DNA of 64,000 nt, taken from positions 1 to 64,000 of the forward strand of contig JAFUWF010000007.1 of assembly GCA_017483575.1 (NCBI GenBank). Direction: 5' to 3'. The notes beneath the pieces were generated by a model. The model searched no databases. It saw nothing but the letters and a program-made list of their open reading frames with translations, and had not been told where the DNA came from. The translations under genes were made by a program, and so were the position numbers. How positions within the stretch are numbered: the stretch's first letter is position 1; each line of letters begins with the position of its first letter. The stretch is from Bacteroidales bacterium. Its GTDB lineage: Bacteria > Bacteroidota > Bacteroidia > Bacteroidales > P3. Positions 1 to 9,031 of this stretch are shown here, in pieces.

Positions 1-150
1 ATAGTATGCATATAGTATACATATACTTCTCATATAGTATTTATATACGGTATATGAATACTATATGAGAAGTATATGTATACTATATGCATACTATATG
101 ACAAGGGTGATATTTGGGGGCTGTTTGACAGGGTTTTAGGGGGGATGCAA
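1..150. repeat. AT-palindrome intergenic element, copy E1
   Basis: A perfect 40-bp inverted repeat (1-40 against 58-97) with a 17-nt loop, built from short TATAGTATAC-like words. Its right flank (about 98-140) matches, with a few changes, the reverse complement of the left flank of copy E4 (about 62327-62365); shared words include TTTGGGGGCTGT and ACAGGGTTTT. The element is cut by the window start on its left side. Three other copies are E2 (about 32955-33125), E3 (about 53640-53755) and E4 (about 62327-62590). Function is not known to me. Confidence 0.85.
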
Positions 151-183
151 TATTTTTCCGTTTGTGGCGTTATTGGGGTTGGA

Positions 184-1098
184 ATGGAAAAAATGGACTA
201 TTTGAAACAAGGCGACCGCGTGGCCCTTGCGGCGCCGGCACGGGCCGTGAGCAGGGAGGAGATGGCTCCGGCCATCGCCATGCTCGAAGGATGGGGACTG
301 CAAGTGGTTGTTCCTGAAGGCCTTTACGAAATGGAAGGCCAGTTGGCAGGCAGCGACGGACACCGCACGACGCTGTTGCAACGGCTGCTGGACGATGCCG
401 ATATTCGTGCAATATTCTGCTGCCGTGGCGGTTACGGCACGGTGCGTATCGTCGACAGGCTGGACTATTCGCGTCTCGCAGAGCATCCCAAATGGATAGT
501 GGGCTACAGCGATATCACCGTGTTGCACAGCCACATACACCGCCTTCTCGGCCTGCCTACGCTCCATGCCGTCATGCCCATCAACATGCATGGCGAGGAG
601 ACCCCGGCCACACGCACGCTGCACGACTTCCTGTTCGGCATCGATGGCGACTTCGTAGACTACGAATGGGCGCCCACGGCGCTGAACCGCGCGGGGACGG
701 CGCATGCGGAGGTGGTGGGCGGCAACCTCTCGATTCTCTACAGCCTGCTGGGCTCGCCGTCGCAGGTGGACACCCGGGGCAAGATACTCCTCATCGAGGA
801 CCTGGACGAATACCTCTACCACATCGACCGTATGATGCTGGGACTCAAGCGAGCCGGCATGCTGGAGGGGCTGGCGGGCCTGATGGTTGGCGGACTGACC
901 GACATGCACGACAACACGGTTCCTTTTGGCCGAACGGCGGAGCAAATTGTGCTCGACGCGGTGGCGGAGTACCGTTATCCCGTTTGTTTCGGTACTCCCT
1001 TCGGGCATCTGGGAGACAACAACTTAGCGATTCCGCTGGGTGTAAAATGTTCCCTCGAGGTGTCCAATTCAAAAAAATGTCGTATCTTTGCACCCTGA
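184..1098 (+). CDS. LD-carboxypeptidase (peptidase S66 family)
   Basis: A 304-residue protein of the S66 family, serine peptidases that remove the terminal D-amino acid from murein tetrapeptides during peptidoglycan recycling. The nucleophile motif GYSD (in VGYSDITVLHSHI) is present, followed by GGNLSIL, the glutamate region LIEDLDEYLYHIDRMM and the C-terminal histidine motif FGHLGDN, which together give the Ser-Glu-His triad of the family. The frame is open back to 76, but that part lies in repeat E1; I chose the ATG at 184 (MEKMDYLKQGDRV) because family members begin a few residues before this GDRV strand. No signal peptide, so probably cytoplasmic. Its last codons contain a -7 promoter box for the next gene. 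Confidence 0.9.
   Translation: MEKMDYLKQGDRVALAAPARAVSREEMAPAIAMLEGWGLQVVVPEGLYEMEGQLAGSDGHRTTLLQRLLDDADIRAIFCCRGGYGTVRIVDRLDYSRLAEHPKWIVGYSDITVLHSHIHRLLGLPTLHAVMPINMHGEETPATRTLHDFLFGIDGDFVDYEWAPTALNRAGTAHAEVVGGNLSILYSLLGSPSQVDTRGKILLIEDLDEYLYHIDRMMLGLKRAGMLEGLAGLMVGGLTDMHDNTVPFGRTAEQIVLDAVAEYRYPVCFGTPFGHLGDNNLAIPLGVKCSLEVSNSKKCRIFAP
1083..1091 (+). promoter_or_regulatory. Bacteroidota -7 box inside the end of the LD-carboxypeptidase gene
   Basis: TATCTTTGC fits the TAnnTTTGC -7 consensus of Bacteroidota sigma-ABfr promoters. It lies within the last five codons of the upstream gene, 8 bp before the ATG at 1099. A transcript from here would have almost no leader. No clear -33 TTTG is seen 19 bp upstream. 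Confidence 0.5.
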
Positions 1099-2427
1099 AT
1101 GCTACTGATATATGTACCAAAACTGACCAATCGGCTGGGCTACACGTTGAAAGTAGTTTTCAACCACTTGCTCAAAGCCGAATACAGCATCACCACCGAG
1201 GAGGAATACTTCCTGAAATGGGGCGACGCCAAGCTCTGCTATGGTCCGAAACGGCTGGGCGACAGTGTTTTCATCAAGTCCGTGCCGTTGCTCTTCCAGA
1301 CCACTATCGAGGAGCAGGAGCCGCACCCGGAATGCCGCGGCGGGCAATGGGTGATGTATCCCGTCTACGGACGCGACCTGGACTTCGACTTCGACCCCCT
1401 GGCCGCCACGTTCTTCATGGTGGCGCGCTACGAGGAGTACCTGCCACACCGCGAGGACGAGCACGGCCGCTTCATCCCCGAGGAGAGCCTGGCCTGGAAG
1501 GCCGGTTTCCTGGACCAGCCCGTGGTGGACCAGTGGGCACGCCTGATACGCAACAAGATAGCCGAGCGGTTCCCTCTGTACGAGCTGCCCAAACAGCTGT
1601 ACACCTTCGTTCAGACGGTGGACATCGACGCCGCGTGGCGCTATCTCCACAAGGGCACCTTCCGCACCCTCGTGGGGATGATGCGCGACCTCTTCTCGCG
1701 GCACCAGCCGGACGAGGTCATGAGACGCATCAGAGTGCTGATGCACAAGGAAGAAGACCCCTTCGACACCTTCGACTACATCATCGACCTCCACGAACGG
1801 ACCCCGGGGTCGTACCTGCTGTTCTTTGTGCTGCTGGCAGACTACGGGCAGTACGACAAGCCCGCCTCCTACCTCAACCGCCACACGCGCGAGCTGGTGC
1901 AGCACCTGGGCGACTACGCCAAGATGGGCCTTCACCCCGGATACCACTCGCTGGAGCAGCCCATGAAGCTCGACACCGAGAAGAAACGCCTGGAGGCCAT
2001 CATCCACCGCACGGTGGTCCGCGGCCGCTACCACTTCCTCCGCCTGCGCCTGCCGCGCTCCTATCGCATCATGCACCATGCAGGTATAAAGCACGATTAC
2101 ACAATGGGTTACGCCGATGTCGCAGGCTTCCGCGCCGGCATCAGCGTCCCCTACCCTTTCTATGACCTGGAGCGCGACCACGAGAACGAGTTGCTGATAC
2201 ACCCCTTCTGCGTGATGGACACCACACTGAAGAAATACCTCAGGCTGAGCCCGGAAGAAGGACTGAACGAATACAAGAAACTGATCGACCGCGTGCGCGA
2301 GGTCGACGGCACCTTCTGCTGCATCGTGCACAACCAGAACCTCAACGAGCTGGACGGATGGGCCGGATGGAAGGAGGTGTACGAGCAGATGGTGGAATAT
2401 GCTGGAAACAAACAAGTAACGACATGA
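1099..2427 (+). CDS. Polysaccharide deacetylase-like (DUF7033) family protein
   Basis: A 442-residue protein resembling the Bacteroidota polysaccharide deacetylase family proteins that carry an N-terminal DUF7033-type region (roughly residues 1-150) and a C-terminal NodB-like barrel. Visible barrel-like signatures are the acidic pair in TVDIDAAWRY (about residue 175), HPGYHS (about 280) and GYADVAGFRAG (about 340). These enzymes act on N-acetyl groups of polysaccharides, but the substrate here is unknown and a non-catalytic role cannot be excluded. The start abuts the stop of the previous gene, and the stop overlaps the next ATG (ATGA at 2424-2427), so it is translationally coupled to the kdsC-like gene. 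Confidence 0.75.
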   Translation: MLLIYVPKLTNRLGYTLKVVFNHLLKAEYSITTEEEYFLKWGDAKLCYGPKRLGDSVFIKSVPLLFQTTIEEQEPHPECRGGQWVMYPVYGRDLDFDFDPLAATFFMVARYEEYLPHREDEHGRFIPEESLAWKAGFLDQPVVDQWARLIRNKIAERFPLYELPKQLYTFVQTVDIDAAWRYLHKGTFRTLVGMMRDLFSRHQPDEVMRRIRVLMHKEEDPFDTFDYIIDLHERTPGSYLLFFVLLADYGQYDKPASYLNRHTRELVQHLGDYAKMGLHPGYHSLEQPMKLDTEKKRLEAIIHRTVVRGRYHFLRLRLPRSYRIMHHAGIKHDYTMGYADVAGFRAGISVPYPFYDLERDHENELLIHPFCVMDTTLKKYLRLSPEEGLNEYKKLIDRVREVDGTFCCIVHNQNLNELDGWAGWKEVYEQMVEYAGNKQVTT

Positions 2428-2945
2428 TAAACTACAAGGAGAAACTGGGTCCGGTGAAGGCTTTTGTCTTCGACTTCGACGGAGTGATGACCAACGGCGA
2501 CGTGTGGACGTACGGCGACGGGGAGACGGTGCGCTGCGGCAACATCAAGGACGGCTTCGCCGTACAGTATGCCGTGAAAAAAGGCTATCTGGTGGCCGTG
2601 ATCTCCGGTGCCACGTCGAAAAGCATCGACAACCGTATGCATTCGCTCGGCGTGGAACAGGTGTTCACCGGCTGCGGCGACAAGATCAAGACCTACGAGA
2701 ATTTCCTCTCCGACAACGGGTTGACGGACGAGCAGGTGCTCTACATGGGCGACGACCTGCCCGACTATCCGCTGCTGCGGCGTGCGGGGGTGGCCACCTG
2801 CCCTGCCGATGCCGCCGTGGAGGTCAAGGCCATAGCCGACTACATCTCCATCCAGCCCGGAGGCAAAGGATGTGTGCGCGACGTCATAGAGCAGGTGCTA
2901 CGCCTGCACGGCAACTGGTTCCACGAAGACGCTGTAGTATGGTAG
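2424..2945 (+). CDS. kdsC: KdsC-like HAD phosphatase (KDO-8-phosphate phosphatase)
   Basis: A 173-residue HAD-superfamily hydrolase of the KdsC/YrbI class (C0 type, without a cap, active as a tetramer), which dephosphorylates 3-deoxy-D-manno-octulosonate 8-phosphate in KDO synthesis for lipopolysaccharide. Motif I FDFDGVMTNG (about residues 14-23) carries the nucleophile aspartate and the second acidic residue, ISGATSK supplies the motif II serine region, and MGDDLPDYPLL supplies the motif III/IV aspartates. The length matches the family. The start at 2424 overlaps the previous stop and gives the expected KLGPVKAFVFDFDG N-terminus. Related phosphatases for other nine-carbon sugar acids are an alternative, but KdsC is the simplest call. 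Confidence 0.88.
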   Translation: MINYKEKLGPVKAFVFDFDGVMTNGDVWTYGDGETVRCGNIKDGFAVQYAVKKGYLVAVISGATSKSIDNRMHSLGVEQVFTGCGDKIKTYENFLSDNGLTDEQVLYMGDDLPDYPLLRRAGVATCPADAAVEVKAIADYISIQPGGKGCVRDVIEQVLRLHGNWFHEDAVVW

Positions 2946-3730
2946 CACACAGGATGATAGCCGTGTTTGCAATGACCGTGGCCCTGCACCTCTCGGTGGC
3001 GGGGCAGAACTACGATGTGAACGACACGGTGACCGAATACCCCCTGAAAGGCACCTACTACCACAACAAATTCGAGGGCCGCAAGACCGCCAGCGGCGAA
3101 ATCTTCAACCAGAACCTCTTCACCGCCGCCCACTGGAAAATCAAGATGGGCACCCACGTGCTGGTCACCAACAAAAACACTGGACTACAGGTCATTGTCA
3201 AAATCAACGACCGTTGCCCCAAGCACGGTGTGCTCGACATGACCCACCGTGCCGCCAACGCCATCGGCATCAAAGGCAGCCAGCCCGTATCCATACGCAT
3301 ACTGCCCCCCGGATACGAGGAGCAGTGCACGGCGCAGGATGCGCTGTTCGACTCGGTGAACTCGCGGTTTGCCACGGGCACCTACGCCCTGGGGGGCTCC
3401 GCCTCGGAGCCTGACGCCTCGGCGAACGCGAATCCGAACCTGAAGAAGGGTTCCAAAGCATCGCATACTGCTGGCAACAAGCGCAATAGCTCCTCCTCCC
3501 AAGGGGAACGCTACAACCTGATTCTCGGCACCGTTCAGAGCCATGGGGAAGCCTTCGAGATGATACAGAAACTGCCCGAACCCTACCAGGAGAGGACCCT
3601 CATCGACTCGACCGACAGCGAGACCTTCGTCCTCATCCTGGAAGTGAACCTGGAAAAGAGGAAAGCCCAGGAGCTCAACAGGGCCCTGAAACACACCTTC
3701 AACAACTGCCAAATCACACCCTCGAAATAA
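2939..3730 (+). CDS. rlpA: RlpA-like septal ring protein with C-terminal SPOR-like region
   Basis: A 263-residue exported protein. A hydrophobic signal (MIAVFAMTVALHLSVAGQ) is followed by an RlpA double-psi beta-barrel at about residues 35-130, with GTYYHNKFEGRKTASGE, TAAH and KINDRCPKHGVLDMTHRAA. The usual DRGP motif is DRCP here. RlpA proteins are peptidoglycan-binding septal proteins, some with lytic transglycosylase activity on naked glycans. Residues about 195-255 (LGTVQSHGEAFEMIQKL onward) resemble a SPOR domain. Between the two lies a low-complexity linker whose DNA holds a short hairpin (GGCTCCG/CGGAGCC, about 3395-3411). The start at 2939 overlaps the kdsC stop by 7 nt; ATG 2954 is an alternative. 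Confidence 0.85.
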   Translation: MVAHRMIAVFAMTVALHLSVAGQNYDVNDTVTEYPLKGTYYHNKFEGRKTASGEIFNQNLFTAAHWKIKMGTHVLVTNKNTGLQVIVKINDRCPKHGVLDMTHRAANAIGIKGSQPVSIRILPPGYEEQCTAQDALFDSVNSRFATGTYALGGSASEPDASANANPNLKKGSKASHTAGNKRNSSSSQGERYNLILGTVQSHGEAFEMIQKLPEPYQERTLIDSTDSETFVLILEVNLEKRKAQELNRALKHTFNNCQITPSK

Positions 3731-3756
3731 AAAAAAATGAAAAAATTTTAGATTTT

Positions 3757-3790
3757 TTTGCAATATTTAAATAATTATTACTATCTTTGC
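3757..3790 (+). promoter_or_regulatory. Promoter of the T9SS operon
   Basis: A -33 TTTG (3757-3760) and a -7 TATCTTTGC (3782-3790), separated by 21 bp in an AT-rich spacer. The expected transcript starts near 3795 with a leader of about 70 nt before porP. It follows directly after the rlpA stop. Confidence 0.75.
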
Positions 3791-3866
3791 ACAATCAATT
3801 TCAACCTCAAAAGCACTGGGCAAAATTGATTTAAAAACTATATAAAACGATAAAAAACAGGCCGTT

Positions 3867-4910
3867 GTGGCAAAACTAAATAGACAGAGAAGCGAACATT
3901 GGGCACCCAAAATAGTGTCATTTTTGGCAATAATGATGCTGTTTTCCTCCGTTTGCAAGGCGCAAAACGAGGGTCAGTACACCCATTTTATGTTCAACCG
4001 TCTCAGCTATAACCCCGCTTACGCCGGTAGTTCGGGAGCCATTTCTTTCACCCTTCTGTACAACAACCAGTGGCTCGGTTTGGACCTTCAGGCCCCCCTG
4101 CCCGGAATCGATGCCGGTACCACCCCCGTCAACTACCTCTTCTCCTTCGACATGCCCATCCGCTGGCTGCATGGCGGCGTAGGCCTAATCCTCAATTCGC
4201 AGTCCATCGGCTACCACAACAACACCACCATCGACATCGACTATGCCTTCCGTCTCTACTGGGGTCCGGGCAACCTGGCCGCCGCCGTCGAGGCCAACCT
4301 CTACAGCTTCGGCTTCAACACCGCCAACCTCTATGGTTGCAACGACCTGACGGGCGACATCCACAACCCCTCCAGCAATGCCGGCGACCCTGCCGTGAGC
4401 GGCAAGGATGTGTCGGACTTCATGATCGACGTGTCCACGGGTCTGTACTATCAGGTGCCCGGCGTGTGGTACGCCAGCCTCTCGGTGAAGAACCTGCTGG
4501 GTTCGCACAGCGACCAACTGAACTATCAGAACGCCCGCACCGTCTATGTGATGGGCGGCTACGAATACCAGTTCCCCTACAATCAGTCGTTCAAGCTCAA
4601 GCCCTCCGTGCTGGTGAAAGGCGCCGGCATGTCGGTGTGGCAGGCCGAGGCCGCCATGATTGTGGACTACGACAACGCTTTCTGGGGCGGTCTGGGCTAT
4701 CGTATCCGCGACGCCTTCACCTTCATGGCGGGTGTCAACTGGAAATGGCTCAAGATCGGTGTGGCCTACGACCTCACCACCTCGAAGCTGGGATACATGA
4801 AACCCGGCCGTAGCCTGGGCACTTTCGAGGTGTTCGTCAACGGAAGCTTCCATATCGACGTCCCGAAACGCAAACCGACGGTCTCGGGCAACACACGTCT
4901 CACACGATAA
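3867..4910 (+). CDS. porP: PorP/SprF family type IX secretion system membrane protein
   Basis: A 347-residue protein of the PorP/SprF family, an outer-membrane beta-barrel associated with the T9SS trans-envelope complex. The GTG start at 3867 is chosen because it provides a full signal peptide (KIVSFLAIMMLFSSVCKAQ, cleavage near residue 32); the internal ATGs would truncate it. The family opening is clear: YTHFMFNRLSYNPAYAGSSG. The rest alternates short aromatic-rich strands and ends with a barrel-like strand. It is the first gene of a cluster continuing with gldK-L-M-N, the usual T9SS core order. PorP/SprF proteins occur in several copies per genome, often tied to particular cargo. Confidence 0.93.
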   Translation: MAKLNRQRSEHWAPKIVSFLAIMMLFSSVCKAQNEGQYTHFMFNRLSYNPAYAGSSGAISFTLLYNNQWLGLDLQAPLPGIDAGTTPVNYLFSFDMPIRWLHGGVGLILNSQSIGYHNNTTIDIDYAFRLYWGPGNLAAAVEANLYSFGFNTANLYGCNDLTGDIHNPSSNAGDPAVSGKDVSDFMIDVSTGLYYQVPGVWYASLSVKNLLGSHSDQLNYQNARTVYVMGGYEYQFPYNQSFKLKPSVLVKGAGMSVWQAEAAMIVDYDNAFWGGLGYRIRDAFTFMAGVNWKWLKIGVAYDLTTSKLGYMKPGRSLGTFEVFVNGSFHIDVPKRKPTVSGNTRLTR

Positions 4911-4988
4911 TATATAATAAGAATTCATAATATAAATGAAACTTTTTTGACAAAAATCCGTTTAAGAATAAAATAAAACATTGACAAT

Positions 4989-6350
4989 ATGAAGAAGCTG
5001 TTTTTCATCATCGCCGCATCGACAGCCCTGCTATGGAGCTGCAAATCCTCCAACAACGGAGAAGTCACAGGCGTCAACGACCGTCCCTACTTCGAGGATA
5101 TCGACCTGAAAGGCATGGTGTTTGTCAACCAGGGCAACTACACCATGGGTGCCGGTGTACAGAACGTCACCTACGGTAGAACGCCGCAACCCCGCAAGAT
5201 GCAGATTGGATCGTTCTTCATGGACGAGACCGAGATTACGAACAACGAGTACCGCCAGTTTGTGGCCTCCGTACGCGACTCCGTCGCCCGCCGTATCCTC
5301 GGTGAGGCCGGTGCCGAAGGCTTCCTCATCGAAGAGGACCAGTATGGCGAGCCTCTGGACCCCCCCATTCTGAACTACAAGACCAAGATCGACTACGCCG
5401 ACCCCGAAATCCGTCAGTACCTGATCGACGGCGGTTTCTATATTGTCGACATCTACCATCGCCGCGCCATCGATGTATCGAAGATGAACTATGAATACTA
5501 CTTCATCGACTACACCCAGGCCGCCGAGAAAGAGAACAACATCGAGACCAAGAGCGAGTACCGCGGCACCTCCCTCGCCGTGCGTCCCAAAGGTCTGAAC
5601 AACCGCAACTCGCAGATCCAGCGCGAATACATCAATATCTATCCCGACACCCTCTGCTGGGTGCACGACTATGCCTACAGCATGAACGAGGACTATACCC
5701 GCAGCTACTTCTCCTCGCCTGCCTACGACAACTATCCCGTGGTGGGCGTCAGTTGGCGTCAGGCTCGTGCTTTCTGCGTCTGGCGTTCCAACATGCTGAA
5801 CAACTATCTGGAGAGCATCAACTACTCCAAGCTCAACGACTTCCGTCTGCCCACCGAGAGCGAGTGGGAGTTCGCCGCCCGCGGCGGCATCCAGGCCCAG
5901 AGCTATCCTTGGGGCGGCCCCTACGTCCGCAATCCAAACGGTTGCTTCCTGGCCAACTACGAGCCTCTTAAGGGTGCCTACGACGACGACGGTGGCGTGA
6001 AGACCCTCATGGTCGGCCACTACGCCCCGAACGACTACGGTCTGTACGACATGGCCGGCAACGTCAGCGAGTGGTGCTACGACGCCTATTCGGAGACCAC
6101 CTATATCGTGGCCAACGCCATCACCCCCTACTACAACTACAATGCCAAGGACGAGGATGCCCTGACCATGAAGCGCAAAGTGGTCCGCGGCGGCAGCTGG
6201 AAGGACCAGAAATACTTCATCCAGGTCCAGACCCGCGACTTCGAGTTCATGGACACCGCCAAGTGCTACATCGGCTTCCGCTGCGTGCAGCCCTACCTGG
6301 GACGTGTGAAGGGCGACAACCTGCGCACCGCCTCCAACGTGGCTCAGTAA
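4989..6350 (+). CDS. gldK: Gliding motility/T9SS lipoprotein GldK (PorK)
   Basis: A 453-residue lipoprotein: a lipobox ends at Cys18 (STALLWSC) and the body is a formylglycine-generating-enzyme (FGE/SUMF1) fold from about residue 40 to 435, with METI-like DETEITNNEYRQFV, VGVSWRQARAFCVWR, RLPTESEWEFAARGG, YGLYDMAGNVSEW and RKVVRGGSWKD. In the T9SS, GldK and GldN form the ring-shaped periplasmic complex attached to the outer membrane. It is not expected to act as an FGE enzyme. It lies 78 nt after porP without a terminator and is presumably co-transcribed. Confidence 0.95.
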   Translation: MKKLFFIIAASTALLWSCKSSNNGEVTGVNDRPYFEDIDLKGMVFVNQGNYTMGAGVQNVTYGRTPQPRKMQIGSFFMDETEITNNEYRQFVASVRDSVARRILGEAGAEGFLIEEDQYGEPLDPPILNYKTKIDYADPEIRQYLIDGGFYIVDIYHRRAIDVSKMNYEYYFIDYTQAAEKENNIETKSEYRGTSLAVRPKGLNNRNSQIQREYINIYPDTLCWVHDYAYSMNEDYTRSYFSSPAYDNYPVVGVSWRQARAFCVWRSNMLNNYLESINYSKLNDFRLPTESEWEFAARGGIQAQSYPWGGPYVRNPNGCFLANYEPLKGAYDDDGGVKTLMVGHYAPNDYGLYDMAGNVSEWCYDAYSETTYIVANAITPYYNYNAKDEDALTMKRKVVRGGSWKDQKYFIQVQTRDFEFMDTAKCYIGFRCVQPYLGRVKGDNLRTASNVAQ

Positions 6351-6426
6351 AAAAAAACATACACAAGCACATATATAATAAAGAAAAAACACATTTACAA
6401 ATAAGCAACACAAAAACATTTGAATT

Positions 6427-7302
6427 ATGAGTTTCATCAACAATCTCGTTCGCAGTAAAGGCTACAAGTCTTTCATGGCTTATCTCTATGGCTGGGGCGC
6501 CGCCGTCGTTATCATTGGTGCTCTGTTCAAGATTATGCACTGGCCTGGTGCCAACTACATGCTTATTGCAGGTATGGGTACCGAGACCATCATCTTCTTC
6601 CTCTCGGCTTTCGAGCCGCCTCACAAGGAGTGGGACTGGAGCCTTGTCTATCCCGAACTGGCCGGCATGATCGACGAAGCCGGTCTTGAGGGCGAAGTTG
6701 AACTGGACGAGAACGGCAACCCCATCGAGAAGGCCGCCAATCTCCCCGTGAGCAAAGACCCCCTCACCGCCAAGCTGGACAAGATGCTTGAAGATGCACA
6801 TATCAGCCCCGAGCTGATCGACCGCTTGGGTCAGGGCATGCAGAACCTGGCCGAGAGTGCCAACTCCATGAACAACATGGCCAGCGTCACCGCCGCCACC
6901 GACAAGTTCGTCAGCAACATGGACGGTGTGGCCACCCAGGCCGGCCGCCTGCTGGAAAGCATGCAGGGTGCCCCCGAGGCCATCTCCACCCTCTCCACCA
7001 TCTACCAGGAGACCGCACAGTCGCTCAACGGCGAGGTGTCCTATGTCGAGGAGATGAAGAAGATGTCCGCCAGCCTCAGCAGCATCAACGCCATGTACGA
7101 GATGCAGATCAACAATGCCTCCACGCAGATGAACCTCAACAAGGAGTTCGAGGAGAAGATGGGCACCATGCTCGCCAACTTCACCAACTCTGCCGATGGC
7201 ATCATGAAGTACAAAGAGCAGGTTGACGCCCTCACCCGCAAGGTTGCCGAGCTGAACAACGTCTACGGCAACATGCTGGCCGCCATGCAGACCCGTCTCT
7301 AA
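6427..7302 (+). CDS. gldL: T9SS inner-membrane motor protein GldL (PorL)
   Basis: A 291-residue protein with two N-terminal transmembrane helices (about residues 18-38 and 43-62) and a long cytoplasmic, helical tail. GldL with GldM forms the proton-driven motor that powers T9SS export and gliding. TM1 has the conserved lysine (FKIMHWPGANY, K35). TM2 has the membrane glutamate (GMGTETIIFF, E53) and a second one at its end (AFEPP, E63), as known for family members. The spacer after gldK is 76 nt and AT-rich, without a terminator. Confidence 0.95.
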   Translation: MSFINNLVRSKGYKSFMAYLYGWGAAVVIIGALFKIMHWPGANYMLIAGMGTETIIFFLSAFEPPHKEWDWSLVYPELAGMIDEAGLEGEVELDENGNPIEKAANLPVSKDPLTAKLDKMLEDAHISPELIDRLGQGMQNLAESANSMNNMASVTAATDKFVSNMDGVATQAGRLLESMQGAPEAISTLSTIYQETAQSLNGEVSYVEEMKKMSASLSSINAMYEMQINNASTQMNLNKEFEEKMGTMLANFTNSADGIMKYKEQVDALTRKVAELNNVYGNMLAAMQTRL

Positions 7303-7358
7303 AGCCACCCTAACGTCCCACTAACTAACAGATTGTAGAACAAAAAACGAATTAGACA

Positions 7359-9023
7359 ATGGGTGCAACAAACTGTCCGGAAACACCGCGACAAAAGATG
7401 ATTACGATGATGTACCTCGTGTACACCGCCATGTTGGCACTGAACGTCTCGGCCGAAGTCGTCGAAGGCTTCCGGTCGGTCGGTACCGCCATGACTAACG
7501 CCAATGTGAATCTACAAGAAAAACTGGATGATACGTATGTGAACTTTGATGCCGCTCTGAAAAACAGTCCTGAGAAAGTTCAAGCCAGTTACGATAAAGC
7601 ACAGAAAGTAAAAGCGCTTTCCAACGATTTGAAACAATACATCGACAGCCTTGAATGCGTATTCATCGGTGAAGTCAGTATGGACGAAGCCACCATTCAC
7701 ATCGACCCCCAGAACCCCAAAATCACGACAGTAATCAAACTGAAAAACGAAGACGGCACCACCAACCTCGACAGTGTTCGTCGCGCACTTCAACTGGGTG
7801 GATTCTCCTGGATGGAGAAGGGTCTGGACGATACTCACGGCGCTCCCAACTTCTTCCTTGACGGCGACTTGACCAAAGGAACTGGCAAAGCATTCGACCT
7901 CCATCAGAAGATATCGGACTACGTCAAAACCGTCAAAGATATCCTCGGCGAAGATTCTACCAAAGTGAAATTCCCCTTCGATGTGGACAAGACCTTCCTT
8001 GACAAAGAAGGCGAGCCCACCTCCTGGGAAGGCAAGAATTTTGACGAAGTGGTTGCCGGTGCCGGTCTTGTCACGCTGACCCGTATGAAGGCTGAGACCA
8101 TGAACGCTGAGTTCGATGCTGTCAACATGCTTTACAAACAGGTAAGCAAGGGCGATATGACCTTCAGCGACGTGGCCATGATTTCGCGCCCCCGTTCCAC
8201 CTATATCCTGCAGGGAGGCACCTACGAGACCAAGATCAATGTGGCCGCCTACGACTCCAAACAGCAGTTCCGCGCCACCATCAACGGTCAAAACCTCGTC
8301 AGCGGCGACAGCGGCACGGTGGTGTACAGGGCCACCTGCAACAACCTCGGTCCGCAGCGCATCACGGGTACCGCCTACGTCACCTCCCCCGACGGTGGTA
8401 CGAAGGAATACCCCATCAACGACGTCTACTTCGTGGCCAAACCCGCCGGTGTTGTCCAGCTCGATGGTCTGCAGGTCGTCTATGCCGGTCTTGACAATCC
8501 CATCACCATCTCTGCAGCAGGTATCGACTCCCGTAACCTGAAACCCGTCCTCGACGGCCAGGGAACCATCACCCCCGGCACCGGCGAAGGCAAATATATC
8601 CTCAAGCCCGCTTCCGGCCAGAAGAACCTCCAGATCCACATCGACGCCACCGTTGACAAGAAAGTCACTCGTGTAGGCTCCTACAAATACATTGTGAAGG
8701 ACATCCCCGCGCCTGTGCTCTCCATCAACGGTATCGCCAGCGGCGACAAGATTGCACGCAAAGACCTCACCGCCAACACCGTCGTCGTGGCACTGAAAGA
8801 CCCCGGATTCCTGCTGAAGATTGACCCGAAGATGATCCGCATCGTGAAGATGATTGTGGCAGTGGGCACCAAGGAAGAACCCGTCACCGGACCGCGCTTC
8901 AACGCATCCGTCGAGTCGATGATCCGCAAAGCTACCAAAGGCGAAAAGCTTGTTATCATTGCCACCGTCATGATGCCTGATGGCAAAACCAAGCAAGCGC
9001 AATACACTGTAACATTAAAATAA
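7359..9023 (+). CDS. gldM: T9SS motor/stator protein GldM (PorM)
   Basis: A 554-residue protein with one N-terminal transmembrane helix (MITMMYLVYTAMLALNVSAEV, about residues 13-33) and a large periplasmic part. GldM is known to dimerise through its periplasmic domains and link the GldL motor to the GldKN ring. The opening CPETPRQKMITMMYLVYTAMLALNV is characteristic in composition and position of the family. The C-terminal half has the family pattern of D3/D4 domains (GGVYET-like QGGTYETKINVAAYDS, VKDIPAPVLSING). It is somewhat longer than the best-known GldM proteins (about 515 residues). The gldN start follows after 8 nt. Confidence 0.95.
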   Translation: MGATNCPETPRQKMITMMYLVYTAMLALNVSAEVVEGFRSVGTAMTNANVNLQEKLDDTYVNFDAALKNSPEKVQASYDKAQKVKALSNDLKQYIDSLECVFIGEVSMDEATIHIDPQNPKITTVIKLKNEDGTTNLDSVRRALQLGGFSWMEKGLDDTHGAPNFFLDGDLTKGTGKAFDLHQKISDYVKTVKDILGEDSTKVKFPFDVDKTFLDKEGEPTSWEGKNFDEVVAGAGLVTLTRMKAETMNAEFDAVNMLYKQVSKGDMTFSDVAMISRPRSTYILQGGTYETKINVAAYDSKQQFRATINGQNLVSGDSGTVVYRATCNNLGPQRITGTAYVTSPDGGTKEYPINDVYFVAKPAGVVQLDGLQVVYAGLDNPITISAAGIDSRNLKPVLDGQGTITPGTGEGKYILKPASGQKNLQIHIDATVDKKVTRVGSYKYIVKDIPAPVLSINGIASGDKIARKDLTANTVVVALKDPGFLLKIDPKMIRIVKMIVAVGTKEEPVTGPRFNASVESMIRKATKGEKLVIIATVMMPDGKTKQAQYTVTLK

Positions 9024-9031
9024 TCTGAAAT

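Noticed and set aside
1..97. Replication origin or plasmid end suggested by the AT-rich palindrome at the window start
   Set aside because: The same element occurs at three other spacers and no dnaA boxes or replication genes accompany it.
4989..6350. Sulfatase-activating (formylglycine-generating) enzyme for the GldK gene
   Set aside because: The fold is shared, but the lipobox, gene order with gldL-M-N and family features make it GldK.
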